Assembly (NCBI RefSeq): GCF_000173075.1 | Contig: NZ_ABVL01000001.1 | Coordinates: forward strand, 372,001 to 436,000 | From: Chthoniobacter flavus Ellin428 | Lineage (GTDB): Bacteria; Verrucomicrobiota; Verrucomicrobiia; Chthoniobacterales; Chthoniobacteraceae | Length of the DNA: 64,000 bases | Direction of reading: 5' to 3' | In this document: piece after piece, positions 27,605 to 36,709 of the stretch | Layout of the letters: every line of letters starts with the position of its first letter | Numbering within the stretch: the stretch's first letter is position 1 | The notes under the pieces: generated by a model | What the model was told of the DNA's origin: nothing | The model's input: the letters and a program-made list of their open reading frames with translations, nothing else | The model's database searches: none | Made by a program: the position numbers and the translations under genes

Positions 27605-30172
27605 ATGATGCCACCATCTCCTGCCACCGGTCCGGCCGCACCGAAAGCGATCAGCTATCCCGCCGTTAACGCCCGAACGTGGACCCTGCCGAATGGCCTG
27701 GGGCTCATCGTCCAGGAAGACCACAGCGCGCCGGTCGCCAGCGTGCAGGCGTGGATTGAGACGGGGAGCATCCATGAAGGTCAGCATCTCGGCGCCGGGC
27801 TCTCGCATTTGCTCGAGCACATGCTCTTCAAGGGCACCCCGACGCGCGGGGCCAGCGCTTTTGCCCAGAGCATCCAGGATGCGGGTGGTTACATCAATGC
27901 CTACACCTCGTTTGAGCGGACCGTCTACTGGATCGATATCCCGGCCAAAGGCGTTCCGGTCGCGCTCGATCTGCTGTCCGATGCGGTGATGAATTCCACC
28001 CTGCCCGTGGAAGAATACATCAAGGAGCAGGAAGTCATCCGGCGCGAATTCGCCATGGGGATGGACGATCCCGACCGCATGAGCAGCCAGGCGCTCTTCG
28101 CCACGGCCTTCTACGAGCATCCCTGCCGGCATCCGATCATCGGCTACCTCGATGTCTTCAATGCCCTGCAGCGCGACGAGGTGATGGCCTATTACAAGAG
28201 CCGCTACGTGCCGAACAATATGTTCTTCGTGGTGGTGGGCGACGTGAATGCCGACGAAGTGCACGCCAAGTTGGCCGAGCTCTTCGCTCCGCATCCGCGG
28301 CGCGGTTTGCCGTCGACCTACATTCCCACGGAGCCGCCGCAGCTCGGGAAACGCGTGTCGCACACCGAATTTCCGACCGAACTCACCCGCTTGCATCTCG
28401 CCTGGCACATCCCGCCGACGTCGCATCCGGATATCCCGGCGCTCGACGTGGCCGCCGTGGTTCTCGGCAGTGGACGCAGCTCGCATCTCTACAAGTCCCT
28501 GCGCGAGGATCTCGCCATCGTCCATTCCGCGGATGCCTGGTGTTACGCGCTCATGCACGGCGGATTATTTGGCGTCGATGCCGTGCTCGATCCGGGGAAG
28601 CGCGAACAGGTCGAGCGCGAGGTGCTGGCGCTCCTCGATCAACTGCGCGTCTCGGGCGTTACCGCCCAGGAGCTCACCAAGGCAAAAAAAGCCTCGCTGA
28701 GTCATCAACTTCAGTCCGTGACCACCATGCGCGGTCGCGCGGCCGATCTCGGCTCGAACTGGCTGATTGCGCGCAATCTCGATTTTTCGCGTGATTACCT
28801 GGATGCGATCCAGCGTGTGACCTCGGAGGACATCCAGCGCGTGCTCGCGACTTACATCGTCGACCGGAACATGTCGCTCGTCTCGCTCAATCCGCCCGGT
28901 TCTCTTGCCGCGGCCAAGGCGGCCGATGCGGCGATCAGTGCCGGCGAGATCCAGAAGTTCGAGCTCTCGAATGGCCTGCGGCTCCTCGTCCGTGAAGATC
29001 ACCGCCTGCCGCTGGTCTCGTTCAATGCTTCCTTCAAGGCCGGCCTGCTCGCTGAGACGGCGGCGAACAACGGCCTCACGCGCCTGCTTTCCAAGGTGAT
29101 CCTCAAGGGGACCAAAACGCGCACCGCCGGCCAGATTGCCGACGAAATCGAGGACATGGGAGGGGTCATCGGCAGTGATGCGGGCAACAACAGCGTGAAT
29201 GTTTCGGCCCGGGTCATGCAGCCGGATTTCCGTGCCGGTCTGGAGATCTTCGCGGATATCCTTTGCCACGCGACCATGCCTGAAAAGGCGGTCAGCCGCG
29301 AAAAAGAAGCCCAGCTCGCCGCGATCAAGAGCGAGGAAGAAGAGATGACCGTGGTCGCGCGCAATCTGCTGCGCGAGGAGTTGTTCGGCGCGCATCCCTA
29401 CGGTCTGCGCGCGTCCGGCACGCCGGAGTCCGTGGCCAGCCTCACTCCCGATGTCCTGCGCGCGTTTCGCGATCGCCACATCGTGGCGCGCAATGGTGTG
29501 CTCTCCATCTTTGGTGATGTGCAGGCCGAGGAAGTGCGGAAGGCCGTCGAGGAATTGTTCGCCTCGTTGCCCGCTGGGGAACCGGCGCTGGTTTCGGTTG
29601 CGGAGCCTCCGAGACTGGCGGCGTCGCGCGAAGTCGAGGAGATCAAGGACAAGGAGCAGGCCGTGCTCATGGTCGGCTTTCCGGGCACGGATTTGTTCGA
29701 TGACGATAACGCCGCGCTGGAAATCATCGATGAAGCCTGCAGCGATCTCGGCTCGCGGCTCTTCCTGCGCATCCGCGAGGAAATGGGTCTCGCGTATTTC
29801 GTTGGCAGCAGCCAGATGAGCGGTCTCGCCCGCGGGATGTTTGGATTCTATCTCGGCACCGACCCGACGAAACTGGCCGACGTGAAAGCCGCCTTGAACG
29901 AAGAAATCGCCAAGCTCGCCGAGCTCGGCCTCGCGCCCGAGGAACTCGCCCGGGCGAAGGAGAAATACATCGGCCAGCAGGAAATCCGCAATCAGAGCAA
30001 CCAGGCTTTCGCCTTTCAGGCCGCGCTCAACGAACTCTACGGCCTCGGCCACAGCTACCATCTCGAACAACGCCGTCAGATCGAAGCGTTGACCGTCGAG
30101 CAGGTTCAGGCCATCGCACGCAAATATTTTACCCAGCCCGCCATCACCGCCATCGTGCGGCCGAAAGAGTAG
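27605..30172 (+). CDS. M16 family zinc peptidase, fused active and inactive halves
   Basis: 855 residues. The N-terminal half has the zinc motif H68-L-L-E71-H72 and the downstream acid in E-Y-I-K-E-Q-E-V-I-R-R-E-F, so it is the catalytic half. The C-terminal half (about 430-855) has the same fold but reads R-L-L-S-K-V at the zinc position, so it is inactive; it carries the R-Y (L-Y-G-L-G) region that closes around substrates. This is a single-chain version of two-subunit M16B peptidases such as the mitochondrial processing peptidase. No signal peptide is clear, so it may be cytoplasmic. The product would degrade short or unfolded peptides. It is followed by a nested hairpin. Confidence 0.9.
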   Translation: MMPPSPATGPAAPKAISYPAVNARTWTLPNGLGLIVQEDHSAPVASVQAWIETGSIHEGQHLGAGLSHLLEHMLFKGTPTRGASAFAQSIQDAGGYINAYTSFERTVYWIDIPAKGVPVALDLLSDAVMNSTLPVEEYIKEQEVIRREFAMGMDDPDRMSSQALFATAFYEHPCRHPIIGYLDVFNALQRDEVMAYYKSRYVPNNMFFVVVGDVNADEVHAKLAELFAPHPRRGLPSTYIPTEPPQLGKRVSHTEFPTELTRLHLAWHIPPTSHPDIPALDVAAVVLGSGRSSHLYKSLREDLAIVHSADAWCYALMHGGLFGVDAVLDPGKREQVEREVLALLDQLRVSGVTAQELTKAKKASLSHQLQSVTTMRGRAADLGSNWLIARNLDFSRDYLDAIQRVTSEDIQRVLATYIVDRNMSLVSLNPPGSLAAAKAADAAISAGEIQKFELSNGLRLLVREDHRLPLVSFNASFKAGLLAETAANNGLTRLLSKVILKGTKTRTAGQIADEIEDMGGVIGSDAGNNSVNVSARVMQPDFRAGLEIFADILCHATMPEKAVSREKEAQLAAIKSEEEEMTVVARNLLREELFGAHPYGLRASGTPESVASLTPDVLRAFRDRHIVARNGVLSIFGDVQAEEVRKAVEELFASLPAGEPALVSVAEPPRLAASREVEEIKDKEQAVLMVGFPGTDLFDDDNAALEIIDEACSDLGSRLFLRIREEMGLAYFVGSSQMSGLARGMFGFYLGTDPTKLADVKAALNEEIAKLAELGLAPEELARAKEKYIGQQEIRNQSNQAFAFQAALNELYGLGHSYHLEQRRQIEALTVEQVQAIARKYFTQPAITAIVRPKE

Positions 30173-30198
30173 GTGCGACTGTCGCCTTTGGAGCGGGG

Positions 30199-30294
30199 GT
30201 CTATGCTCGTCGGCGGATAGGAGGAATGGGAAGAATAGGAATGATAGGATCCCATGGCTCCTATTCCTCCTATGGCCTCCGGCGATCATAGACC
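30199..30294. repeat. Nested inverted repeat of TAGGA/ATTCC words
   Basis: Outer arms 30199-30206 and 30287-30294 are perfect over 8 bp (GGTCTATG/CATAGACC). Inner arms 30217-30227 and 30263-30273 are perfect over 11 bp (ATAGGAGGAAT/ATTCCTCCTAT). The centre repeats AGGAAT words. It lies between the M16 gene and yajQ on the same strand, so it may be a terminator or a 5' structured element, or one of the dispersed word-repeat hairpins. Confidence 0.65.
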
Positions 30295-30363
30295 GCCGTC
30301 ACAAGTCGCTGCGCCGGCGGAAATAGCTTTCGAGACATTCCGGGATCGGAGAAACTCCTCCGC

Positions 30364-30855
30364 ATGCCTTCCTTCGACATCGTCTCGGAAATCGACAAAC
30401 AGGAAATCGATAACGCCATCAATCAGGCCGTGAAAGAGCTGGCTACGCGGTTCGACTTCAAGGGGAGCACCGCGACCATCGAGTGGAATGCCAAGGACTC
30501 GAAGATCGAGCTGAAAGCCGAGGACGGCTCGCGGCTCAAGTCGTTGCATGACATTGTCACCGGCAAGCTTGCCAGGCGTGGGGTCGATCTCCGCAACGTC
30601 GATCGCCAGGATCCCGCGATCTCGCCACTCGGGCATGCCACGCAGGATTTCGTCATCAAGCAGGGCCTGGATGGCGACAAGGCGAAGGAGATCGTGAAGG
30701 CGATCAAGGACCAGACTTTCAAGGTGCAGAGCGCGTTGCAGGATCGGCAGATTCGCGTGACCGGAAAGAAGAGAGATGAGCTGCAGGAAGTCATCGCCTT
30801 CCTCCGCAGCCGCGATTTCGACGTCACCCTCGGCTTCAAAAATTTCCGCGACTAG
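30364..30855 (+). CDS. yajQ: YajQ family nucleotide-binding protein
   Basis: 163 residues starting MPSFDIVSEIDKQEIDNAIN, the near-invariant YajQ opening, and ending in F-D-V-T-L-G-F-K-N-F-R-D. The family has two ferredoxin-like domains. In Xanthomonas and Pseudomonas members bind cyclic di-GMP and then affect transcription; in others they bind nucleotides or nucleic acid. The length is normal. It is a single gene with a nested repeat upstream and a long signal-peptide protein gene 106 bp downstream. No partner can be read from the context. Confidence 0.93.
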   Translation: MPSFDIVSEIDKQEIDNAINQAVKELATRFDFKGSTATIEWNAKDSKIELKAEDGSRLKSLHDIVTGKLARRGVDLRNVDRQDPAISPLGHATQDFVIKQGLDGDKAKEIVKAIKDQTFKVQSALQDRQIRVTGKKRDELQEVIAFLRSRDFDVTLGFKNFRD

Positions 30856-30961
30856 GCGGTCGCTTTCTGCGCGCACGACGAAACGGAGTGTGCTCCCGCG
30901 CGCAGATTTCCTGTCCAAAATTCTCACCATCGGACTAACCCTGTCGTCTCCACTGCCTTTC

Positions 30962-33308
30962 ATGAAACGATTCCTATTTTCTCTCGCACTGGCCCTCTCG
31001 TTCTCGCTGCACGCCGAGGAGCCGCTGGAGATCAGCGGTATTTATCCGGGCCTCGCTTCGTTCAATAAAAACGGCGAATGCGGTATCGGCGCGGTCGTCC
31101 CTTGGGCAGGCAAACTGTGGTGGATTACTTACCCGCCGCATCTCACGCACGGCAGCAACGACAAGCTCTACTCGTTGTCACCGGACATGAAGACGCTGGA
31201 GATGGCGAAGGAGAGCGTCGGCGGCACGCACGCCGACCGCATGATTCACAAGGAATCGAACCAGCTCATCATCGGCCCGTATTTCATCGACGCCGAGGGT
31301 CACGTGCGCGCGGTGGATGTGAAGACGCAGCTCATCGGCCGCATGACCGCGGTGGCGCGGCATCTCACCGATCCGGAGAATCTCGTTTATTTCTACGACA
31401 TGGAGGGCGCGCTCTATGAAGTGAATGTCCATACGCTCGAGGTAAAGAAGCTCTTCAGCAAGCCGGTACCCGGCTGGCATGGCAAAGGCGCTTACACCGC
31501 ACAAGGACGGCTGGTTATCGCCAACAACGGCGAGGAACCCGTCGGCGGCATCAAGATTGAAAACCTCGCCGAGTTGCCGCCGAAGACGCCGGAAGATCGC
31601 GGTGTGCTCGCGGAATACAACGGCAAGGACTGGCGCATCATCCAGCGCCGGCAATTTACCGACGTCACCGGCCCCGGCGGTATTTACGGTTCGCCGGATG
31701 ACAAGGCGCCGCTCTGGACCATCGGCTGGGACAAACGCAGCGTGGTGCTCAAGCTTCTCGACGGCGGCGAATGGTTCACCTTCCGCCTGCCAAAAGGCTC
31801 GCTGGCCTTCGATCCCTGGCATGGCTGGTATACGGAGTGGCCGCGCATTCGTGAGGTGAACGACGGCAAGTTCCTCATGGACATGCACGCGCAGTTCTTC
31901 AATTTCCCGCCTACCTTTTCGCACGCGAACACCGCGGGCATTCGCCCGATCGCCACGCACCTGCGCTATGTCCCGGACTTCTGCGCGTGGGGCGACAAAC
32001 TGGTCGTCGCCAGCGACGATACGAGCATCATGCGCAACCCGCTCGCCGGGCAATCGCAGTCGAACCTGTGGTTCGGCAAACTCGACGATTTGAAGACGTG
32101 GGGGACCCTCCGCGGGGTGGGGTGGGGTGTGGGTGGATGATCCGGTGAAAGCCGGCGAGCCCAGCGATCCGTTCCAATTTGCCGGCTGGCAAAATCGCAG
32201 CCTGCACCTGGCCAACGACGGCGACGCGGCGGTGAAATTCACCATCGAAGCCGATGCCAATGGCAAAGGCACGTGGCAGCCGCTGGAGACGATCTCAGTG
32301 CCCGCGCACGGCAGCGCCCATCGGGAATTCCCGGCCGAGACCAGCGCCGAGTGGGTGCGGCTCAAGACCGACGTCGATACCAAGGCGACCGCTTATTTCC
32401 ACTGCTCGAATCCGAATCCGCATCCGGCCTCGACCGCCACGCCGCAGATCGACCCCGCGAAATCCGCGCTGCTCCGTCCGGCAAAGGGCAATCGCAATCT
32501 CCAGGTCGTCACGCCCGATGGCTATTATGAAGTCGATGAGACGCTGAACCTCGCGTCGACGGACCAGCCCGAGGAAGTGAAGAAGGTCATGCCGGATTTG
32601 AAGATCCCCGTGGCCGCGACCGTGGATGCTGCGTCGGTGATCGTCACCGATCATCTCGGCCGTCGCTGGCGTTTGCCGAAGACGGATGCCGCGTATGATG
32701 CGCCGGCCACACCGTTGCGCGCGGTGCGCGAAGTGGAGAGCGAGCGCTTCCTCGGCAACATCCATGGCATCCTTTACGAAATCCCGCGCGCTACGGGCAA
32801 AGGCGATCTCGACCCGCCGGATTTCCAGAAGATGAAACCGCTCGCCACGCATCGTTCCGCGTTGGTGGATTACTGCACGTGGCGTGGGTTGCTCGTGATG
32901 TCGGGCGGCGCCGCCGTGCCGGGTGCGGGCCGCGTGATCACGTCGGCGGATGGCAAGGTCTCGCTGTGGTTCGGCAAGACCGATGACCTCTGGCGTTTCG
33001 GCAAAGCCGTCGGTGAAGGCGGTCCATGGAAAGACACGGACGTCCGCGCCGATGCCCCGAGTGAGCCGTATCTCATGACGAACTTCGACAAGAAGTCCGT
33101 GTCGCTGTCGCACAACGGCAGCAAGCCGGTGACCTTCAAAATCGAAGTCGATGCCGTGGCCAACGGCGAGTGGCACGAATACACGAAGCTCACTGTCCAG
33201 CCCGGCGAAACGCTCAAGCATGAATTCCCGCCGGGCTTTGGTGCCCATTGGGTCCGCGTCCGCACGGATGCCGATGTGAAAGCCACGGCGACGTTCCATT
33301 ACGAGTAA
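30962..33308 (+). CDS. Secreted repeat protein of unknown function, interrupted by one frameshift
   Basis: Joined, about 781 residues. A signal peptide (MKRFLFSLALALSFSLHAEE) leads to a beta-rich region with kelch/propeller-like elements (WAGKLWWITYPPH, L-Y-S-L-S-P-D-M-K-T-L). The protein contains an internal duplication: L-W-F-G-K-L-D-D-L-K-T-W-G near nt 32070 matches L-W-F-G-K-T-D-D-L-W-R-F-G near 32970, and about 110 residues after each also match. One extra G in the G-rich run 32101-32133 moves the frame; taking it out joins the copy cleanly. No catalytic residues seen. It is likely an extracellular or periplasmic protein; the beta-propeller idea is inference. Confidence 0.7.
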
Positions 33309-33369
33309 AGGCAGGCACGCGATGCGGTAGGCAGTGTTTTCGGGTTCGGAAACAGAACCTAAAATAAAT

Positions 33370-33427
33370 CGCGGGTGTCGTCGGTGGAATCAGCCGGAAG
33401 GCTAAACCCCACTCAACGGCACCCGCG
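33370..33427. terminator. Hairpin between convergent genes
   Basis: Arms CGCGGGTGTCGT (33370-33381) and ACGGCACCCGCG (33416-33427) pair over 11 of 12 positions. It lies between the secreted repeat protein gene (+) and the DUF4142 gene (-), which converge here, so it could end transcripts from both sides. A T-tail is not evident. Confidence 0.5.
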
Positions 33428-33474
33428 TGTCCGTTAGTCAGTCGGCGCGTTTCGCTCGCGATATTGCTGACAAC

Positions 33475-34008
33475 TTACTTCCCGATCTTCCCCTGGATGC
33501 TCTCCGCCATCGAGAGATGCTCCTTCAGCGTGGGCAGCAACTTGTTCGCGAGGTTTTTCACATCGGTGTCTTTCGCCTCGTTCGCTTCCTTCTCAAAGGC
33601 CTCGATGTCTTTTTTGTGATCCTTGATCTGGTCATCGATCCAGGCCTTGTCGAAATCGCCGCCAGTCTTCGCGTCGAGCGACTTGCCTTTCGACTGGTCC
33701 TTGAGCGACGTCCCGCCCTCCACGCCCACCTTCTTCGAATCCGCCATGGCTTTCAGTTCGTTGTTGGCTTGCGTATGGTCGGTAACCAGTTTCTCGGCAA
33801 ATGCTTTGACGTCGGGGTTGGCGGTCTTCTGCTCCGCCATTTGCGCACTTTGGATTTCGGTGACTCCGCCCTTGTAGGAGTCTTCCAGGAACGACTTGTC
33901 CGTATGGTTCAGCGGAGAGTCATCAGCAGACGCCGCGGGAATGAGGGTGACGCTGGCGGCCAGAGCCACCGCGCTCGACAGGAGGATACGTGGTAGAATT
34001 GTTTTCAT
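33475..34008 (-). CDS. DUF4142 family exported protein
   Basis: 177 residues. A signal peptide (MKTILPRILLSSAVALAASVTLIPAASA) precedes an all-helical mature protein with the DUF4142 features: T-D-K-S-F-L-E-D-S-Y-K-G-G near the start, I-Q-S-A-Q-M-A-E-Q-K-T-A-N-P-D-V-K-A-F, and D-H-T-Q-A-N-N-E-L-K-A. The fold is a ferritin-like helical bundle but without obvious iron ligands. Members are frequent in soil bacteria; the function is unknown and a stress role is often assumed. Start ATG 34008 was chosen since it begins the signal peptide. It is convergent with the gene to its left. Confidence 0.88.
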   Translation of the reverse strand: MKTILPRILLSSAVALAASVTLIPAASADDSPLNHTDKSFLEDSYKGGVTEIQSAQMAEQKTANPDVKAFAEKLVTDHTQANNELKAMADSKKVGVEGGTSLKDQSKGKSLDAKTGGDFDKAWIDDQIKDHKKDIEAFEKEANEAKDTDVKNLANKLLPTLKEHLSMAESIQGKIGK

Positions 34009-34163
34009 AGGATTTTGAATCGGTCTTCTCTCTGTGTTCGAGAGCCGCGGATGAGGTGGAGCTCTGACTGAAGCATCCGGGGCGCAGGAGATTGTGCAGC
34101 AGTCTCCAAAACATCCGTGAAGCCCCCGGGTCGCGTTGCCATTGGAAAAGAGATACACACACC

Positions 34164-34253
34164 ATGCTCTATTTCCTTTTAGTTATATTTGCCTACGGCA
34201 CCTGCTGTTATGCGTTGACTGCTGCGGCGGCCGAAGAAAGCGAACGCCGGTAA
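34164..34253 (+). CDS. Possible 29-residue membrane miniprotein
   Basis: A short open frame (M-L-Y-F-L-L-V-I-F-A-Y-G-T-C-C-Y-A-L..., then acidic and basic end E-E-S-E-R-R) in the 290-bp gap between two minus-strand genes. It would be a single transmembrane helix with a charged tail. A purine-rich stretch (GGAAAAGAGA) lies about 8-18 bp upstream of the ATG. The only support is its composition and the ribosome-binding-like site, so treat it as a candidate. Confidence 0.25.
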   Translation: MLYFLLVIFAYGTCCYALTAAAAEESERR

Positions 34254-34302
34254 TGCCGGGCGTTGCGCTCCCCTCGAGCCGCGACGCAGCCCTGTCCGCA
34301 AA

Positions 34303-35688
34303 TCAGCGGCGGTTCTCGGCGACCTCGCCCAGCGCGGATCCGCGCGAATGCCTCTGGGCAAAGGGATTGTTGTCTCCGTAAAGCAGCCACGGGCCGTTGG
34401 GCACTTCGTGCGTGTCCACGAATTTCCAATCCGTGACGTCCGTGCTTTGCAGTCCGAGATAATCGCGCACCGCGGGTGACACATCGAGACCGGCGCCGCC
34501 ATTGAGATTCGGCTTCGGCCGATCCATGCCGAAGACGTACTGCCAGTGGTCCGTGCGGAAGGGGCCGCAATCGCTCCACTGCGCATAAGCCACGCGGCCT
34601 GAGCGGCCGCGAATTTCCACCCAACGATCGCGGCACACCGACTGTCCTTCCTTGCGAAACGCTTCGCGGAACCAGGGGATGGCGACCCGGGCTTCCGGCT
34701 TCGTGGTGCCGCGGGTCACGTCGTTGTAGGGCAACGCGACGTAGAATGGATTTTGTCGCGGAGTGAAATTCACCGGCAGGAAATTGCGCCGCGCCTCGGG
34801 ATTCGGATTGTCGAAGCCCCCATAGCTCTGGGTCCAATGCGCGTCCCACGAACTCGAACAGTTCGGCGTGAAATTATTGCCGCCCACCGGTTCGCCAATC
34901 CAGAAAACGGTGGTGACGATTCCCGCCTTCCAGGGATAACGATCGGCCCTCGTTCCGCCGTGGGCTGGAGGAAGAGCGGGCCGTGCCGTTTCGAGCGGAT
35001 GCGTATCCGCTATTTCCAGATCGGCGCGTTTCGACATCGCGACCACGACCTCGGCGTGCTTCGACGACGGGGTCGGCTTCGGGGCCGGAGACGGGGCGGA
35101 GTGATTTTCCGCCACGCGCATCTCGGAAGTGCGCTTCGCTTCGGCGATGCTTTCGGTGTGAGCAGTGGACGCTTTGGATTTCCCCGAAGGTGTCTCGGTC
35201 GCGTGCGATTCGGAGTGATGCTTCGCCCTCGCCACGTTCTCTTCGTGGTGCGCCTTTTCCGTAGCTTTGCCGCTAGGGGTGGACACTGCGGGTGAATGCG
35301 CCTCGGCGATTTTAGGCGCTGGAGAAGATGCCGCCTTGGCCGGCGCAGCTTCGCTCTTGTGCATATCCGCCGTACGAGCCTCTTTCGGCGGCACTTCCGC
35401 AGTCGCACTCGCCGCAGCTGGCGCCGCGTCGTTGAAACGGACGCCGAGGTTTCGCGTCTCGGCAAAATGTTTCCCCGAGGGAGTCGGCGCCGGCGTGGTG
35501 GATGACGCCCCGGCTGGCGCCGTCGCACTCAGCCATTGCAAGCGCCTGGCGGCGTCCTGTGATGAAAGCGCGCTGTCCTGCCCGGCGGTCTGAGCCGACA
35601 GATGCACCTGACTGAAAAGCGCCACAGCCAGGCAAAAGAAAAAACAAGACCCTCTAGTTGGTTGGATTTCCATTTCGGGGCGCTGCAT
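34303..35688 (-). CDS. Secreted protein with low-complexity stalk and C-terminal DPBB-like domain
   Basis: 461 residues (456 if the inner ATG at 35673 is used). A signal peptide (G-S-C-F-F-F-C-L-A-V-A-L-F-S-Q-V-H-L-S-A) leads to residues 35-230 of Ala/Pro/Ser/Lys/His-rich low-complexity stalk, with repeated K-H-x-E/H-S-E-S-H and A-E-A-x-x words. The C-terminal 210 residues form a globular domain with T-V-F-W-I-G-E-P, W-S-D-C-G-P-F and G-L-D-V-S-P-A-V-R-D-Y-L-G-L. The last two segments match the core of RlpA-type double-psi beta-barrels (D-x-G-P-F ... I-D-L-S-x-A-A-x-x-x-L-G). I infer a cell-wall or envelope role. It lies next to no other envelope enzyme gene. Start uncertain by five residues. 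Confidence 0.7.
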   Translation of the reverse strand: MQRPEMEIQPTRGSCFFFCLAVALFSQVHLSAQTAGQDSALSSQDAARRLQWLSATAPAGASSTTPAPTPSGKHFAETRNLGVRFNDAAPAAASATAEVPPKEARTADMHKSEAAPAKAASSPAPKIAEAHSPAVSTPSGKATEKAHHEENVARAKHHSESHATETPSGKSKASTAHTESIAEAKRTSEMRVAENHSAPSPAPKPTPSSKHAEVVVAMSKRADLEIADTHPLETARPALPPAHGGTRADRYPWKAGIVTTVFWIGEPVGGNNFTPNCSSSWDAHWTQSYGGFDNPNPEARRNFLPVNFTPRQNPFYVALPYNDVTRGTTKPEARVAIPWFREAFRKEGQSVCRDRWVEIRGRSGRVAYAQWSDCGPFRTDHWQYVFGMDRPKPNLNGGAGLDVSPAVRDYLGLQSTDVTDWKFVDTHEVPNGPWLLYGDNNPFAQRHSRGSALGEVAENRR

Positions 35689-35877
35689 CGCCTAATGCAG
35701 GAAGCCCCGATGCGTAAAGGAGATTCCACGTTGCTTCTGGGAGGGCCGTCGTGGAAAAATCGAAATGTGTCGACGATCAACTGCGGCCGCGGTGCTATCG
35801 AACACCACGCGAAACGGTTCATGCGGTCACGTCCGTTTTACGAGGCGTGCCATCCACGGCACACGCCCACGCAGGAT

Positions 35878-36255
35878 CTACTTCATCGAGTGCAGGCCGA
35901 TCATGTTTCCCTCCGTATCCACGACGAGGGAAATGAACCCATGCTCGCCGATGGACGATTTCTTTTTCTGGATGCGCCCGCCGTTTTTCTCGGCGAGCTC
36001 CGCGCCCGCTCCGCAATCCTCCACCGGGAAATAAATGATCACCCCACCGACGCCGGAATCCTTGCCCTCCATCTTCACCAGCGCGCCGGTACAGCCGGGG
36101 GCTTGATGATCCATCGGCCAGGCCCACATCTCCACGCCCGGACCACCGAGGCTTTCCAGTTTCACAGTGAAGGTCTTTTCATAAAACGCCTTCGCGCGAT
36201 TCACGTCCTGAACGTAAATCTCGAACCATCCAACAGGGTTGTGCTTTTCGCTCAT
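35878..36255 (-). CDS. VOC superfamily (glyoxalase/bleomycin-resistance-like) protein
   Basis: 125 residues. It opens N-P-V-G-W-F-E-I-Y-V-Q-D-V-N-R-A-K-A-F-Y, the typical first beta-alpha of a VOC domain (paired beta-alpha-beta-beta-beta modules), with a second module ending G-F-I-S-L-V-V-D-T-E-G-N-M-I-G-L-H. The family binds a divalent metal and covers glyoxalase I, dioxygenases and antibiotic-binding proteins; this type matches many small single-module 'VOC family' proteins of unknown substrate. I start it at ATG 36255, where the VOC pattern begins; the longer in-frame upstream part looks non-coding. Confidence 0.85.
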   Translation of the reverse strand: MSEKHNPVGWFEIYVQDVNRAKAFYEKTFTVKLESLGGPGVEMWAWPMDHQAPGCTGALVKMEGKDSGVGGVIIYFPVEDCGAGAELAEKNGGRIQKKKSSIGEHGFISLVVDTEGNMIGLHSMK

Positions 36256-36386
36256 GTCGTGCCTATCGCCGCCCGCCGTCGCGGCGGCTGTATGCATTCG
36301 CCATCGTCACAGCATTGTTACGATTCGGACGCAGTCTGGCCTGCGTCTTGCCGGACGCGTTCGAGTCGTTGCGGTGCAGAGGCAGG

Positions 36387-36625
36387 CTGTCCCGGAGGGA
36401 CAAAGGAATTTAGCCGGGGGTACAGCGAGCTTGCGAGCGACACCCCGGAACACGCCCCCACACGGATGCGCCCCGGAGGTGGCGCGGGATTCCTTCGCTA
36501 GGCGGGAGATTCCTCCGCCCTTTCAGGGCGGGCCCGTGGAGGGGCGCAGTTCCGGTGGCTGCGCCTGTTCGCTTGAAGCTCACGGGCTTGCACACCGGCT
36601 AAATTCCGTTGTCCCTCCGGGACAG
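36387..36625. repeat. 239-bp element with 31-bp terminal inverted repeats
   Basis: The ends (36387-36417 and 36595-36625) are reverse complements at 30 of 31 positions (core C-T-G-T-C-C-C-G-G-A-G-G-G-A-C-A-A ... TTTAGCCGG). Inside there are further short hairpins (GGGGGTACAGCGAGC with GAGCGACACCCC; CCGCCC with GGGCGG). There is no open frame of protein composition inside. It sits between two minus-strand genes. The size and ends fit a MITE-like or structured-RNA dispersed element. Confidence 0.8.
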
Positions 36626-36709
36626 TCTGCTGCTTCGCCAAATCTGACTCGATGGCACCAACTAGGATATGGGTAAAGATCAGCTCACTGAGCTCGGCTA
36701 CCGCCGCCG

